Shown here: piece by piece, positions 8,725 to 17,847 of the stretch
Layout of the letters: each line of letters begins with the position of its first letter
Position numbering within the stretch: the stretch's first letter is position 1
Source: an uncultured Methylocystaceae bacterium
GTDB lineage: Bacteria > Pseudomonadota > Alphaproteobacteria > Rhizobiales > Beijerinckiaceae
Reading direction: 5' to 3'
Length of the DNA stretch: 50,188 nt
Assembly (NCBI GenBank): GCA_903870245.1
Contig: CAIQCB010000056.1
Span: forward strand, 1-50,188
The notes under the pieces: generated by a model
Seen by the model: the letters and a program-made list of their open reading frames with translations, nothing else
What the model was told of the DNA's origin: nothing
Databases searched by the model: none
Program-made: the position numbers and the translations under genes

Positions 8725-9744
8725 ATGATGAATTTCAAATCCTGCCTCGCCGCCATTGCCGCTGGCGAACCGCTCTCAGAGGAAGAGGCGCGCGACGCCT
8801 TCTCGCTGATCCTCATTGGCGAAGCGACGCCGACGCAACTGGGCGCCTTTCTGATGGGACTGCGTGTCCGCGGCGAGACGGTGGACGAGATCATAGGCGC
8901 TACCCGCGCTATGCGCGCCGCCATGATTCCCGTTACGGCCCCGCCCGGAGCCATCGATATTGTCGGCACGGGCGGCGACGGCGCTTGCACCTGGAATATT
9001 TCGACCCTTGCCGCGATCATCGCCGCCGCCGCCGGCGCGACTGTCGCCAAGCATGGCGGCAAAGCTTCCTCCTCCCGCTCCGGAGCTTCCGATGTGCTGG
9101 GAGAACTGGGCGTCCGAGTCGGCGCCAGCCCGGCAGCGGCGAGCGCCTGCCTGCGCGAGGCGGGGCTTTGTTTTATGGCCGGGCCAACCCACCATCCGGC
9201 CTTGCGTCACGCTGGACCGGCGCGCGCTGAACTTGGCGTTAGGACGATCTTTAACCTTCTGGGCCCGCTGTCCAATCCGGCCCGGGTCGAGCGGCAGGCG
9301 ATCGGAGTCTACTCCCGCGACTGGCTGGAGCCGCTGGCGCGCGCCCTGCGCGATCTCGGCTCGAAGCGAGTCTGGCTGCTGCACGGTTCCGATGGGCTGG
9401 ACGAAGCCACGACCACCGCCGCCACCCATGTCGTGGCGCTTGAGAATGGCGCAATCCGCGCATTCGACATCTCTCCCGAGGACGCCGGGCTGCCGCGCGC
9501 CTCGGCGCCGGCGCTGGTCGGCGGCGATCCCGCCCATAACGCCAGAGCGTTGCGCGACGTTCTGGAGGGAGCCAACAACGCCTATCGCGACATCGCCCTG
9601 CTTAACGCCGCCATCGCCCTGATCGTCGCCGAACGCGCCGGGGATTTGCGCGAGGGCGCGCAACTGGCGGCGCAGGCGCTGGACAGCGGAGCGGCCCGTG
9701 ACAAACTCGACGCTTTGATCCGGATCTCGAACCGGGACGCCTGA
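8725..9744 (+). CDS. trpD: Anthranilate phosphoribosyltransferase
   Basis: About 339 residues. It transfers phosphoribose from PRPP to anthranilate, the second step of the tryptophan pathway. The PRPP-binding GTGGDG (in DIVGTGGDGACTWN), the KHGGKASSSRSGASDVL glycine/serine-rich loop and the RTIFNLLGPLSNP segment are all present. The start is uncertain: ATG 8725 or 8728 gives the family-like N-terminus (MNFKSCLAAIAAGE); ATG 8701 or a start at 8626 inside trpG is possible, and none has a strong ribosome-binding site. Between trpG and trpC on the same strand, as in many alphaproteobacteria. Confidence 0.93.
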   Translation: MMNFKSCLAAIAAGEPLSEEEARDAFSLILIGEATPTQLGAFLMGLRVRGETVDEIIGATRAMRAAMIPVTAPPGAIDIVGTGGDGACTWNISTLAAIIAAAAGATVAKHGGKASSSRSGASDVLGELGVRVGASPAAASACLREAGLCFMAGPTHHPALRHAGPARAELGVRTIFNLLGPLSNPARVERQAIGVYSRDWLEPLARALRDLGSKRVWLLHGSDGLDEATTTAATHVVALENGAIRAFDISPEDAGLPRASAPALVGGDPAHNARALRDVLEGANNAYRDIALLNAAIALIVAERAGDLREGAQLAAQALDSGAARDKLDALIRISNRDA

Positions 9745-9836
9745 CGCATCAGCGCCCGGGATGGTCGAGGGGCGGCTAATCGGCTAATCAGGACCAGAAA
9801 CCAAAAAGGCGCACAATGCGCCTCTGGATGAAAAAC

Positions 9837-10628
9837 ATGACCGACATCCTTAATCACATCGAAGCCTACAAACGCACGGAAATCGCCGAGGCCAAGGTGC
9901 GTATGCCCTTCGCGGCGCTGGAGCGTAAGGTGCGCGAACATGATCCGCCGCGCGGCTTCGTTCACGCCATTGAACGCAAGCTTTCCGAACGTCGCATCGC
10001 GCTGATCGCAGAAGTGAAGAAGGCGAGCCCATCGAAAGGCTTGATCCGCCCCGATTTTGATCCGCCGGAGCTGGCGAGAGCCTATGAGGCCGGCGGAGCG
10101 GCCTGTCTTTCCATTCTCACCGACGGGCCGTCTTTTCAGGGCAAGCTCGATGATCTCGAAGCTGCGCGCAAAGCCACAAATCTGCCAGCCTTGCGCAAGG
10201 ACTTTCTCTTCGACCCCTACCAGGTCTATGAAGCACGCGCCTTTGGGGCCGATTGCATCCTCATCATCATGGCCGCCGTCGACGACGCCGAAGCGAAGGC
10301 GCTCAACGCCGCTGCGCACGATCTGAAAATGGATGTGCTGGTCGAAGTCCACGATGAGCGCGAACTGGATCGGGCGCTGGCGCTTGAGACCCGGCTGATC
10401 GGTATCAACAACCGCAATCTACACGACTTCAAGGTGTCTCTGGACGTCAGCGAACGTCTCGCCGAACGTGTGCCGCGAAACAGGATCATCGTCTCCGAAA
10501 GCGGCATATTCACGCATGAGGACTGCCTGCGACTCGAGAAGTCGCAAATCTTCGCTTTCCTGGTTGGCGAGAGCCTGATGCGCCAGAGCGATGTGACGGC
10601 GGCGGCGCGAAAATTGCTGGCGGGCTGA
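9837..10628 (+). CDS. trpC: Indole-3-glycerol phosphate synthase
   Basis: 263 residues from the ATG at 9837 ([12 protein letters not shown], the usual family start); in-frame ATGs at 9816 and 9828 would add up to seven residues. A TIM-barrel enzyme that closes the indole ring. The catalytic Lys region [12 protein letters not shown], the [22 protein letters not shown] segment and the [14 protein letters not shown] and [10 protein letters not shown] loops are all recognisable. It is the single-function form, not fused to TrpF. Last gene of the trpG-trpD-trpC block. In related genomes I recall moaC, moeA and lexA following trpC; here glpD converges from the other strand instead. Confidence 0.95.
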   Translation: MTDILNHIEAYKRTEIAEAKVRMPFAALERKVREHDPPRGFVHAIERKLSERRIALIAEVKKASPSKGLIRPDFDPPELARAYEAGGAACLSILTDGPSFQGKLDDLEAARKATNLPALRKDFLFDPYQVYEARAFGADCILIIMAAVDDAEAKALNAAAHDLKMDVLVEVHDERELDRALALETRLIGINNRNLHDFKVSLDVSERLAERVPRNRIIVSESGIFTHEDCLRLEKSQIFAFLVGESLMRQSDVTAAARKLLAG

Positions 10629-10648
10629 CCGCTCTTGCGTGTCGGCGC

Positions 10649-12115
10649 TTACGCGCCGATGAAGGCGCGCAAAGCCGCCTGCTGATCGGCGCTCATATGC
10701 AGGCCGAGTTTTGTGCGCCGCCAAAGAATATCCTGCGACGTGCGCGCCCATTCGTGCGCCATGAGGTAACGCACCTCCGCCTCAGTGAGTCCGCTACCGA
10801 AATCATGTCCCAGTTCAGCCATCGAGAGCGCCGATCCCAGAATGAGATCAACACGCGTACCGTAGGCGCGGGCGAGCCGCAGCGACAGGGCGTCGCCCAG
10901 GTAGGGGCGCGTGCGTCGCAGATGCGCCAGAAAACTTTCGAAGTCGATATTACCGCCGGGCAGTTTGGCGTCGGCCGTCCATGCCCGTCCCTTTTGAGGC
11001 AGGAAACCCCGCAACGCGTCGAGCGCATGTTCGGCAAGTCGTCGGGCGGTGGTGATCTTGCCGCCGAAGATCGAGAGTACCGGCGCGCCGGCTTCCGGCG
11101 CATCAAGATCAAATGCGTAATCGCGCGTCACGACAGCGGCCGCCACAGCGCCGTCGTCGTAAAGCGGCCGCAATCCAGCATAGCTCCAGACGATTGCATC
11201 GCGCTTTAAGGGTCTCGCCAGAAAACGATTGATCGAATCCAGAAGATATTCCGTCTCGGCTTCATAGATCTCAACCTTACCCGGCGCCTCCTCGAAGGGC
11301 ACATCGGTGGTGCCGATGAGTGTGAAATCGCTCTCGTAGGGAATTGCGAAAACAATCCGACCATCGGGATTTTGCAAAATGTAAGCGTGCTCACCCTCAT
11401 ACAGTCGGCGCACGACCAGATGCGAACCCTTCACCAGCCTGAGATGTTTTTTCGTCGTGAGATGCAGCGCCTGGTCGATAATCGAAGAAACCCACGGCCC
11501 TGCAGCGTTAATCAGCGCGCGCGCGACAATTTCGCCACCGTCGGCCAGAAACGCACGCCAATAACCCTCGCGACGCTCCGCCCGAACCAGTTTGGCGCCA
11601 ACCTCGATCTCGGCGCCACGGTCCCTTGCATCCACAGCATTCAGCACAACCAGTCGCGCGTCATCCACCCAGCAATCGGCATAGGTAAAACCGACCCCAA
11701 AGACAGGTCGCAACGGCGCGCCCAACGCGTTGCCGAAAAGCGACACCATTTGAGAGCCTTCAAGACGTTGGCGCCGGGCCAGGTGATCGTAAAGAAAAAG
11801 CCCCAGCCGCAGCATCCAGATCGGCCGCCCCCCTTTCTCGTGCGGCAGCACGAATTTCAGCGGCCAGACGATATGCGGCGCGGCGGCGAGCATCCTCTCA
11901 CGCTCCGCCAGAGCCTCATGCACAAGCCTGAACTCATACAATTCGAGATAGCGCAGACCGCCATGGATCAATTTTGTCGAGGCCGACGAGGTTCCGCTGG
12001 CCAGATCATTTTGCTCGATCAGTCGCACGGACAACCCACGACCCGCCGCATCCCGCGCAATCGCGCAGCCATTGACGCCGCCGCCAACAATCAGAAGATC
12101 ATAAAGTTGATCCAC
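10649..12115 (-). CDS. glpD: Aerobic glycerol-3-phosphate dehydrogenase
   Basis: 488 residues with a GTG start at 12115. Membrane-associated FAD enzyme that oxidises sn-glycerol-3-phosphate to dihydroxyacetone phosphate and feeds electrons to quinone. The N-terminal dinucleotide-binding motif GGGVNGCAIARDAAGRG (about 11-27), the TKLIHGGLRYLE signature and the FAD-contacting SIFGGKITTARRLAEHA near 355 are clear, followed by the C-terminal cap. No glpF, glpK or glpR lies nearby, so it is a lone gene here. It converges with trpC; a palindrome-rich 84-base gap separates it from sbcC upstream. Confidence 0.94.
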   Translation of the reverse strand: MDQLYDLLIVGGGVNGCAIARDAAGRGLSVRLIEQNDLASGTSSASTKLIHGGLRYLELYEFRLVHEALAERERMLAAAPHIVWPLKFVLPHEKGGRPIWMLRLGLFLYDHLARRQRLEGSQMVSLFGNALGAPLRPVFGVGFTYADCWVDDARLVVLNAVDARDRGAEIEVGAKLVRAERREGYWRAFLADGGEIVARALINAAGPWVSSIIDQALHLTTKKHLRLVKGSHLVVRRLYEGEHAYILQNPDGRIVFAIPYESDFTLIGTTDVPFEEAPGKVEIYEAETEYLLDSINRFLARPLKRDAIVWSYAGLRPLYDDGAVAAAVVTRDYAFDLDAPEAGAPVLSIFGGKITTARRLAEHALDALRGFLPQKGRAWTADAKLPGGNIDFESFLAHLRRTRPYLGDALSLRLARAYGTRVDLILGSALSMAELGHDFGSGLTEAEVRYLMAHEWARTSQDILWRRTKLGLHMSADQQAALRAFIGA

Positions 12116-12199
12116 GGCGACATCCTTATCTGACGCTCAGGATCAATAAAGCGGCGTCTCAACGCATTTCAAGACAGGGCGGCATGCCGCCTGAGCACG

Positions 12200-15100
12200 C
12201 TACGCCATCCATCCCGGAGCCTGCACGCGCACCACGCTTAACCCGCCGCCGCGACGCTCCACCGATATTTTGGTCGAAATACGCTGTTGCAATGAGTCGA
12301 CATGGCTGATTACGCCCACTTTACGACCCTGCCCTTGCAAACTCTCCAAAGCATCAATGGCGATATCGAGAGTCATTGAGTCGAGGGAACCGAAACCCTC
12401 ATCGATAAAGAGCGTATCGACGAAGGAGTCGCGTCCCTCCAGACCGGCCAGCGCCAGCGCCAGCGCCAGAGAAGCAAGAAAACGCTCCCCACCGGAAAGC
12501 GAGCGGGTCGAACGCCGCTCTTCGCCAAGATCGCGATCAATTATTTGTAGACCGAGAGAGTCGATCTCTCCCGATTTCTCCAAACGGTAGCGCGGCGACA
12601 ACAACGCCAGCCGCTGGTTGGCGAGCGCAACAAGTTGATCGAGGGTGACGCTTTGCGCAAACCGCCTGAACTTGTCGCCGCTGCGAGATCCGATAGCCGC
12701 ATTGATATCCTCCCAGAGTTTGCTTGCCGCGCGCGCCGCATTAATGTCGCGCGCCAGGCCCTGGGCCCTGACGCGCGCCTCTTCATCAAGCCTGATCTGC
12801 TCGCACAAGGCCCCAATCCGCGCCGTAATCGTCTCCAGCTGAGCCGCCAAATCCTCATGGCGCGCAATCAATTCGTTCCGGGGCGTTTCCGGCAAGTCCA
12901 CATGCGACGCTTCGACATCCTGACGACGCGCCAAAACGGTGGCCAGGGCAGCCGTGCATCTCTCCTGCGCAAGCCGCAACTGCTCATGCAATGCGGAAAT
13001 GTCCTCCTGCGGCGCAGCGAGCAGTTCTACAACCGTCTCCTGCCCCAATCCGGCGGCAGCGCAGGCCTGAACGAACGCCTCTTGCGCAATGAGAACCGCT
13101 TGCGTCGCCGTTTCAACCTCGCGAGCGCTTTCATCGGCCAGCGTCCGGGCGGCGACGGCGCTCTCTCCGGCGACGGATCGCGCATCACGTTTCAATTCAA
13201 GTTCTGCGATCCGCGCCTTGCGTTTTTCTTCATGACTCTGTCGGTGTCCTTGCGTCGGTTCACCGTCCAGAATGGCTGCGCGCGCGACACGCAAATCCTC
13301 CAGAGTCTTGACCCGGTCGCTATGCATCAGAGTCCGCGACGTGAGGGCGTCACACGCCGCCTCCGCCTCCGCCGCGAGGATCGCGACACGCAGTTCAAGC
13401 GCATTGCGCTCCTGCGTCAAACGATCCAAAGCGTCCTGGGCCCGCTGGAAGCTCAGACCCGCCAGAGCCAGACGCTCTCTCACCGAGGCCGGATCGCGTT
13501 CAAGATCGGCGATCGTCAAACCGCCGGGATCGAGAAACGGCGTCAATGAGCGGTCGATCGAGGCGATGCGTTCGCCATTATGCGCCAGAGTCGCCGCAAG
13601 TTGTGTAGCGCGTTCACCCAATTCCTGCTGACGTTTGGAGGTAGATTGACGTTCGATCTGTCGTCGATCAAGCGCATCGCGCGCTGCGTTGTAACGCTTG
13701 GTCAGTCTGTCGCGCTCGTCCCGCAGATGGCGCGCCGCCTCCAGTTTGTGCGCCATCCCTTTCGCCTCGATCTCTCGCTCGGCAAGTAATTCTTCAATGA
13801 TCGGCGCAGCCCCATCGATGTTTGAAGGGATCCGGGCTTCCTGCACCCCGACCACCAAAGCTGCATAAGCTTCCTTAGCCAGGGAAATTTCGGCTTCCGA
13901 CTCGCGCCCCTGTCTCTGCGCCGTCTCCTCCTCCGCCCGGGCGGCGGCGCGGGCGGTTTCGGATTTAAGAATCTCAGCGTCAAGTTTATCCAGCGCCGCG
14001 CGTGTCGCAGCGCGTTGCGCCCGCAAGGCGTCGACGAGCTGCTGCGCCGCGTCGGCATTACGCGAAAAAGGATGTTCCAGCGCGCCGCAAACCGGACATG
14101 GCGTCGTATCTTCAAGGGCGGCGCGCAACTGCAACGTGTGCGGATCGGCAGCCGCTTCAGCCAGTTCGCCAAGTCGCGCGGCGGCGGCGCTTTCCAACGC
14201 TAACTGTGAGCGTCTGTCGCGCAACCCTGAAAGATCCTGCTTCAAACTGGCGACAACCAGCGCCCGGTCCGAAATAATACTCTTGGCAAAAGCAACTGAC
14301 TCTGCTGCACGGACGTGATCCCCCGCCAGTCTCAGCAATTGTTGCAATTCAGCGACTTCCGATGCGAGTTGAGCGGATTTCGAAGCGGCGCTCTCTTCGT
14401 TGAGCGCCATCAACGCCTGTTCGCGTTGAGTGATTTGCGCGCCAATCGCGTCTCGCTCGGCGCGATCCTGCATGTCTGCCGCAGCACTGGCGGCAAGAAA
14501 CTGAACAAGCTGACTCAGTTCGACTCTGACGTCGTCCGCCGCCTTGCCCGCCAGATGATTTTCCTGCGACAGTTCCTGCCGTTTTACGAGCCAATCATCG
14601 ATTTCCGACATACGTTCCGCCAGAGGACGCGCCGATGCGCAACGGTTCGAGTCGATTTGCGCCGCCTCATACTCTCGTAATTTGTCTGCCAGTTTAGCGC
14701 GCGCATCTTCAAGCATGCGTTGTTTTTCCTCGGCTGCGGCGCGCGCAGACCTGAAGTCCTCTTGCGTCTGCGACGCCAGCTTTACGCTTTCAGCGATACG
14801 AACATCGAGTTCGCTGGCCCGAGTCCAGATCGGATTCAGCGCAGCGACGATTTGTTCGATATCCTCAACCGCACGTCGGGCGGCCTGTTCTTCTTCGTGC
14901 GCGCTGGCGAACCTTTGTTGGGCCTCCGCCTTCTGTCGCCGGGCATGTTGGGCCGCATCCATCTGTCGACGCGCACGCTCATCCGCGTTGCGCATGTCTT
15001 TCCAGGGCGCGCGTAACGGTCCGGCGCGCTCCATCATCGTAATTTTCTTAGCCTGCGGAGATAAATCCTCAAGCGCCCGCGTCGCGGCGTCCGACTCTGT

Positions 15101-15949
15101 CTCCGCCAGCCGCAATTTTTCTAGCGCCCGGGCATGTGCTTCGAGACGGCGCAGACTTTCCTGTATGGCTGTCCGAGCGTCTTCCGTCTCGATACGCTTC
15201 TGCGTCAGCGTTTCGATTTCCGCCTGTCTCGAAGACAGGTCTTCTTCTGTGAGCAGGCCTATATCGTCCTGTCTTTGCTTGAGTTGGGCCAGCATGTCCT
15301 GCGCCGCTCGGGCTTTTTCATAGGCGCGATGCGACAAACGTCCGTATATTTCCGCTCCGGTGATTTTTTCGAGCAGGTCAGCGCGATTGCCAGCGTCGGC
15401 GCGCAAAAATGCGTCGAAGTCGCCTTGCGCCAGCAAGGCCGTGCGACAGAATTGATCGAAGGTCAGATCCGTGAGTTCGACGATCCGGCGATTAACCGGC
15501 CCTATGCCAGACTCAAGCGTCTCGACCACACCCCCCGCCGCATCAATCCGCCACAGGCTGCGACGGCGCGGCTGCAGGTTTCCGCTGGCCTTGCCGCGCG
15601 CGCGTTGCAAGCCGCAGCGAGCGCGGTAGCGAAGCCCGTCACGAGCGATGAAATCCACTTCCGCATAGCCCGCGCCGGCGCCGCGTCGCAGGATGGGCGC
15701 CGGATCGCGCATTTTGAGCAATTCTCCCGAGGGATCTGGCGCGCGTTCGCTGGCCTCGGTCGCTTCGACGCGCGGAAACGTGTCGTAAAGAGCCAGACAC
15801 AGGGCGTCGAGAATGGTCGACTTGCCGGCGCCGGTTTCGCCGGTAATCGCGAAAAGGCCACAGGAACGCAAAGGCTCTTGCTCGAATTCGAGCGCGAAGG
15901 GCTCAGAGAGACTTGCAAGATTCTCGCCCCTTATCGCCAGAATCCGCAT
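12200..15949 (-). CDS. sbcC: SbcC, ATPase subunit of the SbcCD DNA-end nuclease
   Basis: 1249 residues, a normal length for SbcC. The N-terminal ATPase half has Walker A GETGAGKST (37-45) and the LAQGDFDAFL Q-loop region; long Ala/Glu/Arg-rich coiled coils flank a zinc-hook CPVCG near residue 617; the C-terminal half has the LSGGERFLASLALALAL signature and the FIDEGFGSLD Walker B/D-loop. With SbcD it opens hairpins and processes protein-blocked DNA ends. The start lies one base after the sbcD stop (TAAGATG), so translation is coupled. The many open frames on the opposite strand across this gene are composition shadows. Confidence 0.95.
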   Translation of the reverse strand: MRILAIRGENLASLSEPFALEFEQEPLRSCGLFAITGETGAGKSTILDALCLALYDTFPRVEATEASERAPDPSGELLKMRDPAPILRRGAGAGYAEVDFIARDGLRYRARCGLQRARGKASGNLQPRRRSLWRIDAAGGVVETLESGIGPVNRRIVELTDLTFDQFCRTALLAQGDFDAFLRADAGNRADLLEKITGAEIYGRLSHRAYEKARAAQDMLAQLKQRQDDIGLLTEEDLSSRQAEIETLTQKRIETEDARTAIQESLRRLEAHARALEKLRLAETESDAATRALEDLSPQAKKITMMERAGPLRAPWKDMRNADERARRQMDAAQHARRQKAEAQQRFASAHEEEQAARRAVEDIEQIVAALNPIWTRASELDVRIAESVKLASQTQEDFRSARAAAEEKQRMLEDARAKLADKLREYEAAQIDSNRCASARPLAERMSEIDDWLVKRQELSQENHLAGKAADDVRVELSQLVQFLAASAAADMQDRAERDAIGAQITQREQALMALNEESAASKSAQLASEVAELQQLLRLAGDHVRAAESVAFAKSIISDRALVVASLKQDLSGLRDRRSQLALESAAAARLGELAEAAADPHTLQLRAALEDTTPCPVCGALEHPFSRNADAAQQLVDALRAQRAATRAALDKLDAEILKSETARAAARAEEETAQRQGRESEAEISLAKEAYAALVVGVQEARIPSNIDGAAPIIEELLAEREIEAKGMAHKLEAARHLRDERDRLTKRYNAARDALDRRQIERQSTSKRQQELGERATQLAATLAHNGERIASIDRSLTPFLDPGGLTIADLERDPASVRERLALAGLSFQRAQDALDRLTQERNALELRVAILAAEAEAACDALTSRTLMHSDRVKTLEDLRVARAAILDGEPTQGHRQSHEEKRKARIAELELKRDARSVAGESAVAARTLADESAREVETATQAVLIAQEAFVQACAAAGLGQETVVELLAAPQEDISALHEQLRLAQERCTAALATVLARRQDVEASHVDLPETPRNELIARHEDLAAQLETITARIGALCEQIRLDEEARVRAQGLARDINAARAASKLWEDINAAIGSRSGDKFRRFAQSVTLDQLVALANQRLALLSPRYRLEKSGEIDSLGLQIIDRDLGEERRSTRSLSGGERFLASLALALALAGLEGRDSFVDTLFIDEGFGSLDSMTLDIAIDALESLQGQGRKVGVISHVDSLQQRISTKISVERRGGGLSVVRVQAPGWMA

Positions 15950-15950
15950 C

Positions 15951-17168
15951 TTAGGGTTCCTGGATCAACTGGTCGAAACATTGCAGGTGGGCGGGCGTCG
16001 GTTCGACTCCATGCGTGTGCGCAAAGGCTGCGGCGAAGAGATCGCGCGGGGCGCAATCGACGAGGCGCACGGCCTCCGTCAGCGCCGCCGGCTCCAGTCG
16101 CGGACGCTCGATAGAGAGCGACGCCAGTCGCACAGGAAATTTTTGGACAAGAGCGTCGATCTCGGCCTTAAGCCCCGTCGCCGGCCCCTCCACCCGAACG
16201 ACAAGATAGACAAAGGGCCAGGGCGCATCCGGCGCCAGGCCGGCGCAGAACTCCGTCAGAGCGCCGGCGATCCGCTCTGGCGCCAGCGCGCCGCGCGCCG
16301 GCAATCTCTGATGAACGACGCTTCGCGCAAGCTGGATATGATCAATGAGAGTCTCGCCGAGGACATCGATATCGACCAATGTGACTCCATGAGCGTAATC
16401 GATTTCGGTTTTGGACATCGGTATAAGCGACCCGGAATAACGGATGGTCTCTCGTCCGATTTTCTGTGGCCGATGCAGATGTCCCAGAGCGACATAGGCG
16501 ACATCGGCAGGGAAAATATCAGGCGGCGCGGCATGCTCCCCACCGATTAAAATGCGCCGCTCAGCGCCCTCCGACTCAAGACCGCCGGCGACATGCAAAT
16601 GACCGGTCAGGATCAGCGGCGCGTCGCCAATCTCGCGCCGTGCGGCGGCGATTGCCTCGCGATAAAGTTCGCGCACCCCCCAAACCACCGGCGACCCCGA
16701 AACATCTGCTCCAGCAACGGGCAAATCCGCCGCTCGCGGATAAGGCAGGGCAAGAATATGAGCGGCAAGGACGCCGGCGTGGTCCTTTACGGCGACAAGA
16801 TGGGCGCGTGGGTCGAGAACGCCGCCGGCGCGGGCGACAACGCCAATCGAATGGACTCCGGCGAATTCGAAAAGTGCGCGCGGCGCCTCCAGCCGGCCGG
16901 CTGGATCGTGGTTGCCGGCGATCAGCGCGATGGTCGCCGCCGGACAGGCGGCGCGCAAATTACGCAGCGTTTCGTAGAACAGGCGCTGTGCTTCCGCCGA
17001 CGGGTTGAGACTGTCGAAAATATCGCCGGCGACAATGATCGCATTCACCTCTCGCTCTCGGGCGATCTCTATGATTTGCGCCAGCGCGGCGCGATGCTCA
17101 GGCTCGCGCGACCATCCGTGGAGGGCGGCGCCCAGATGCCAGTCGGCGGTATGCAACAGACGAATCAT
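15951..17168 (-). CDS. sbcD: SbcD, nuclease subunit of SbcCD
   Basis: 405 residues from the ATG at 17168, which gives the family-standard MIRLLHTADWHLG start; an in-frame start at 17207 would add 13 residues without conservation. Mre11-type phosphoesterase with metal-binding motifs DWHLG, GDIFDS and GNHD in the first 90 residues and the GHLH/GHLHRPQ histidines later. It supplies the Mn-dependent exo- and endonuclease activity of SbcCD. First gene of the sbcD-sbcC pair, one base apart. The VOC gene upstream on the same strand ends 60 bases before it. Confidence 0.94.
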   Translation of the reverse strand: MIRLLHTADWHLGAALHGWSREPEHRAALAQIIEIAREREVNAIIVAGDIFDSLNPSAEAQRLFYETLRNLRAACPAATIALIAGNHDPAGRLEAPRALFEFAGVHSIGVVARAGGVLDPRAHLVAVKDHAGVLAAHILALPYPRAADLPVAGADVSGSPVVWGVRELYREAIAAARREIGDAPLILTGHLHVAGGLESEGAERRILIGGEHAAPPDIFPADVAYVALGHLHRPQKIGRETIRYSGSLIPMSKTEIDYAHGVTLVDIDVLGETLIDHIQLARSVVHQRLPARGALAPERIAGALTEFCAGLAPDAPWPFVYLVVRVEGPATGLKAEIDALVQKFPVRLASLSIERPRLEPAALTEAVRLVDCAPRDLFAAAFAHTHGVEPTPAHLQCFDQLIQEP

Positions 17169-17228
17169 AACCTCGACATTAAGCCGGAAGCTGCGATCGG
17201 TCTGCAAGGGCCCAGGCGAGCGGGATGC

Positions 17229-17624
17229 TCAGGAAACCGTTGGCCGCTCGTCGGCGGCGAAATCGACTTCGATCCTCGCGCCATTGGGATCGTGAAAAAA
17301 AAGCTGCCAGACGCCGGCTCCCGGTAATTCATTCGGCAATCGATGCAAATCATAGGCGAGATGACGGGCCTGAAGCCGTTCGATCAGCGCAGCCAGACCG
17401 ACGCCGCGAAAAGCGACGTGATCCAGCACGCCCGCCTCATTGGGAATGGAAGCCTTTTCGATCACATGCAGCAACGCGACGCCGTCGCCATACAGCCAGG
17501 CGCCGGGAAACGGGAACGCCGGGCGTGGACCTGTCTCCAGACCCAGAACCTGCCGGTAGAACTCTACCGTCGCATCAAGATCGTTGGTGAGAACGGTGAA
17601 ATGGTCAAGCCCGCAAATTGTCAT
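17229..17624 (-). CDS. VOC-superfamily (glyoxalase/bleomycin-resistance fold) protein
   Basis: 131 residues forming one vicinal-oxygen-chelate unit with two beta-alpha-beta-beta-beta modules. GLDHFTVLTNDLDATVEFYRQVLGL is the typical first module and WQLFFHDPNGARIEVDF the typical last strand, with His8 and Glu near the end as likely metal ligands. This family includes dioxygenases, glyoxalase I relatives and resistance proteins; the sequence does not decide which. Same strand as sbcD and 60 bases upstream of it, with no evident link to DNA repair. Confidence 0.82.
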   Translation of the reverse strand: MTICGLDHFTVLTNDLDATVEFYRQVLGLETGPRPAFPFPGAWLYGDGVALLHVIEKASIPNEAGVLDHVAFRGVGLAALIERLQARHLAYDLHRLPNELPGAGVWQLFFHDPNGARIEVDFAADERPTVS

Positions 17625-17847
17625 CGCAGCTCTCGATCATCGACAAAGAAGGCCTTTATGTTCAAAGTCGGGTCTTCAGAACAACTGTCCTCCTGGAAAG
17701 CGTCATTCATTCCGGGGAATTGATGGATTACTATGACTGGCGCAGGGGGGCAAAACTTTTCGCTCGCCTTGCAATGTTTTGCATGATGATGATGATCATG
17801 ATCACATATCATGGATATTTCGTTCACCCTTGTAAGGTTAAACTCGA

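Noticed and set aside
12635-13549. Long open frame opposite sbcC
   Set aside because: Explained by the Ala/Arg/Glu coiled-coil codons of sbcC read backwards.
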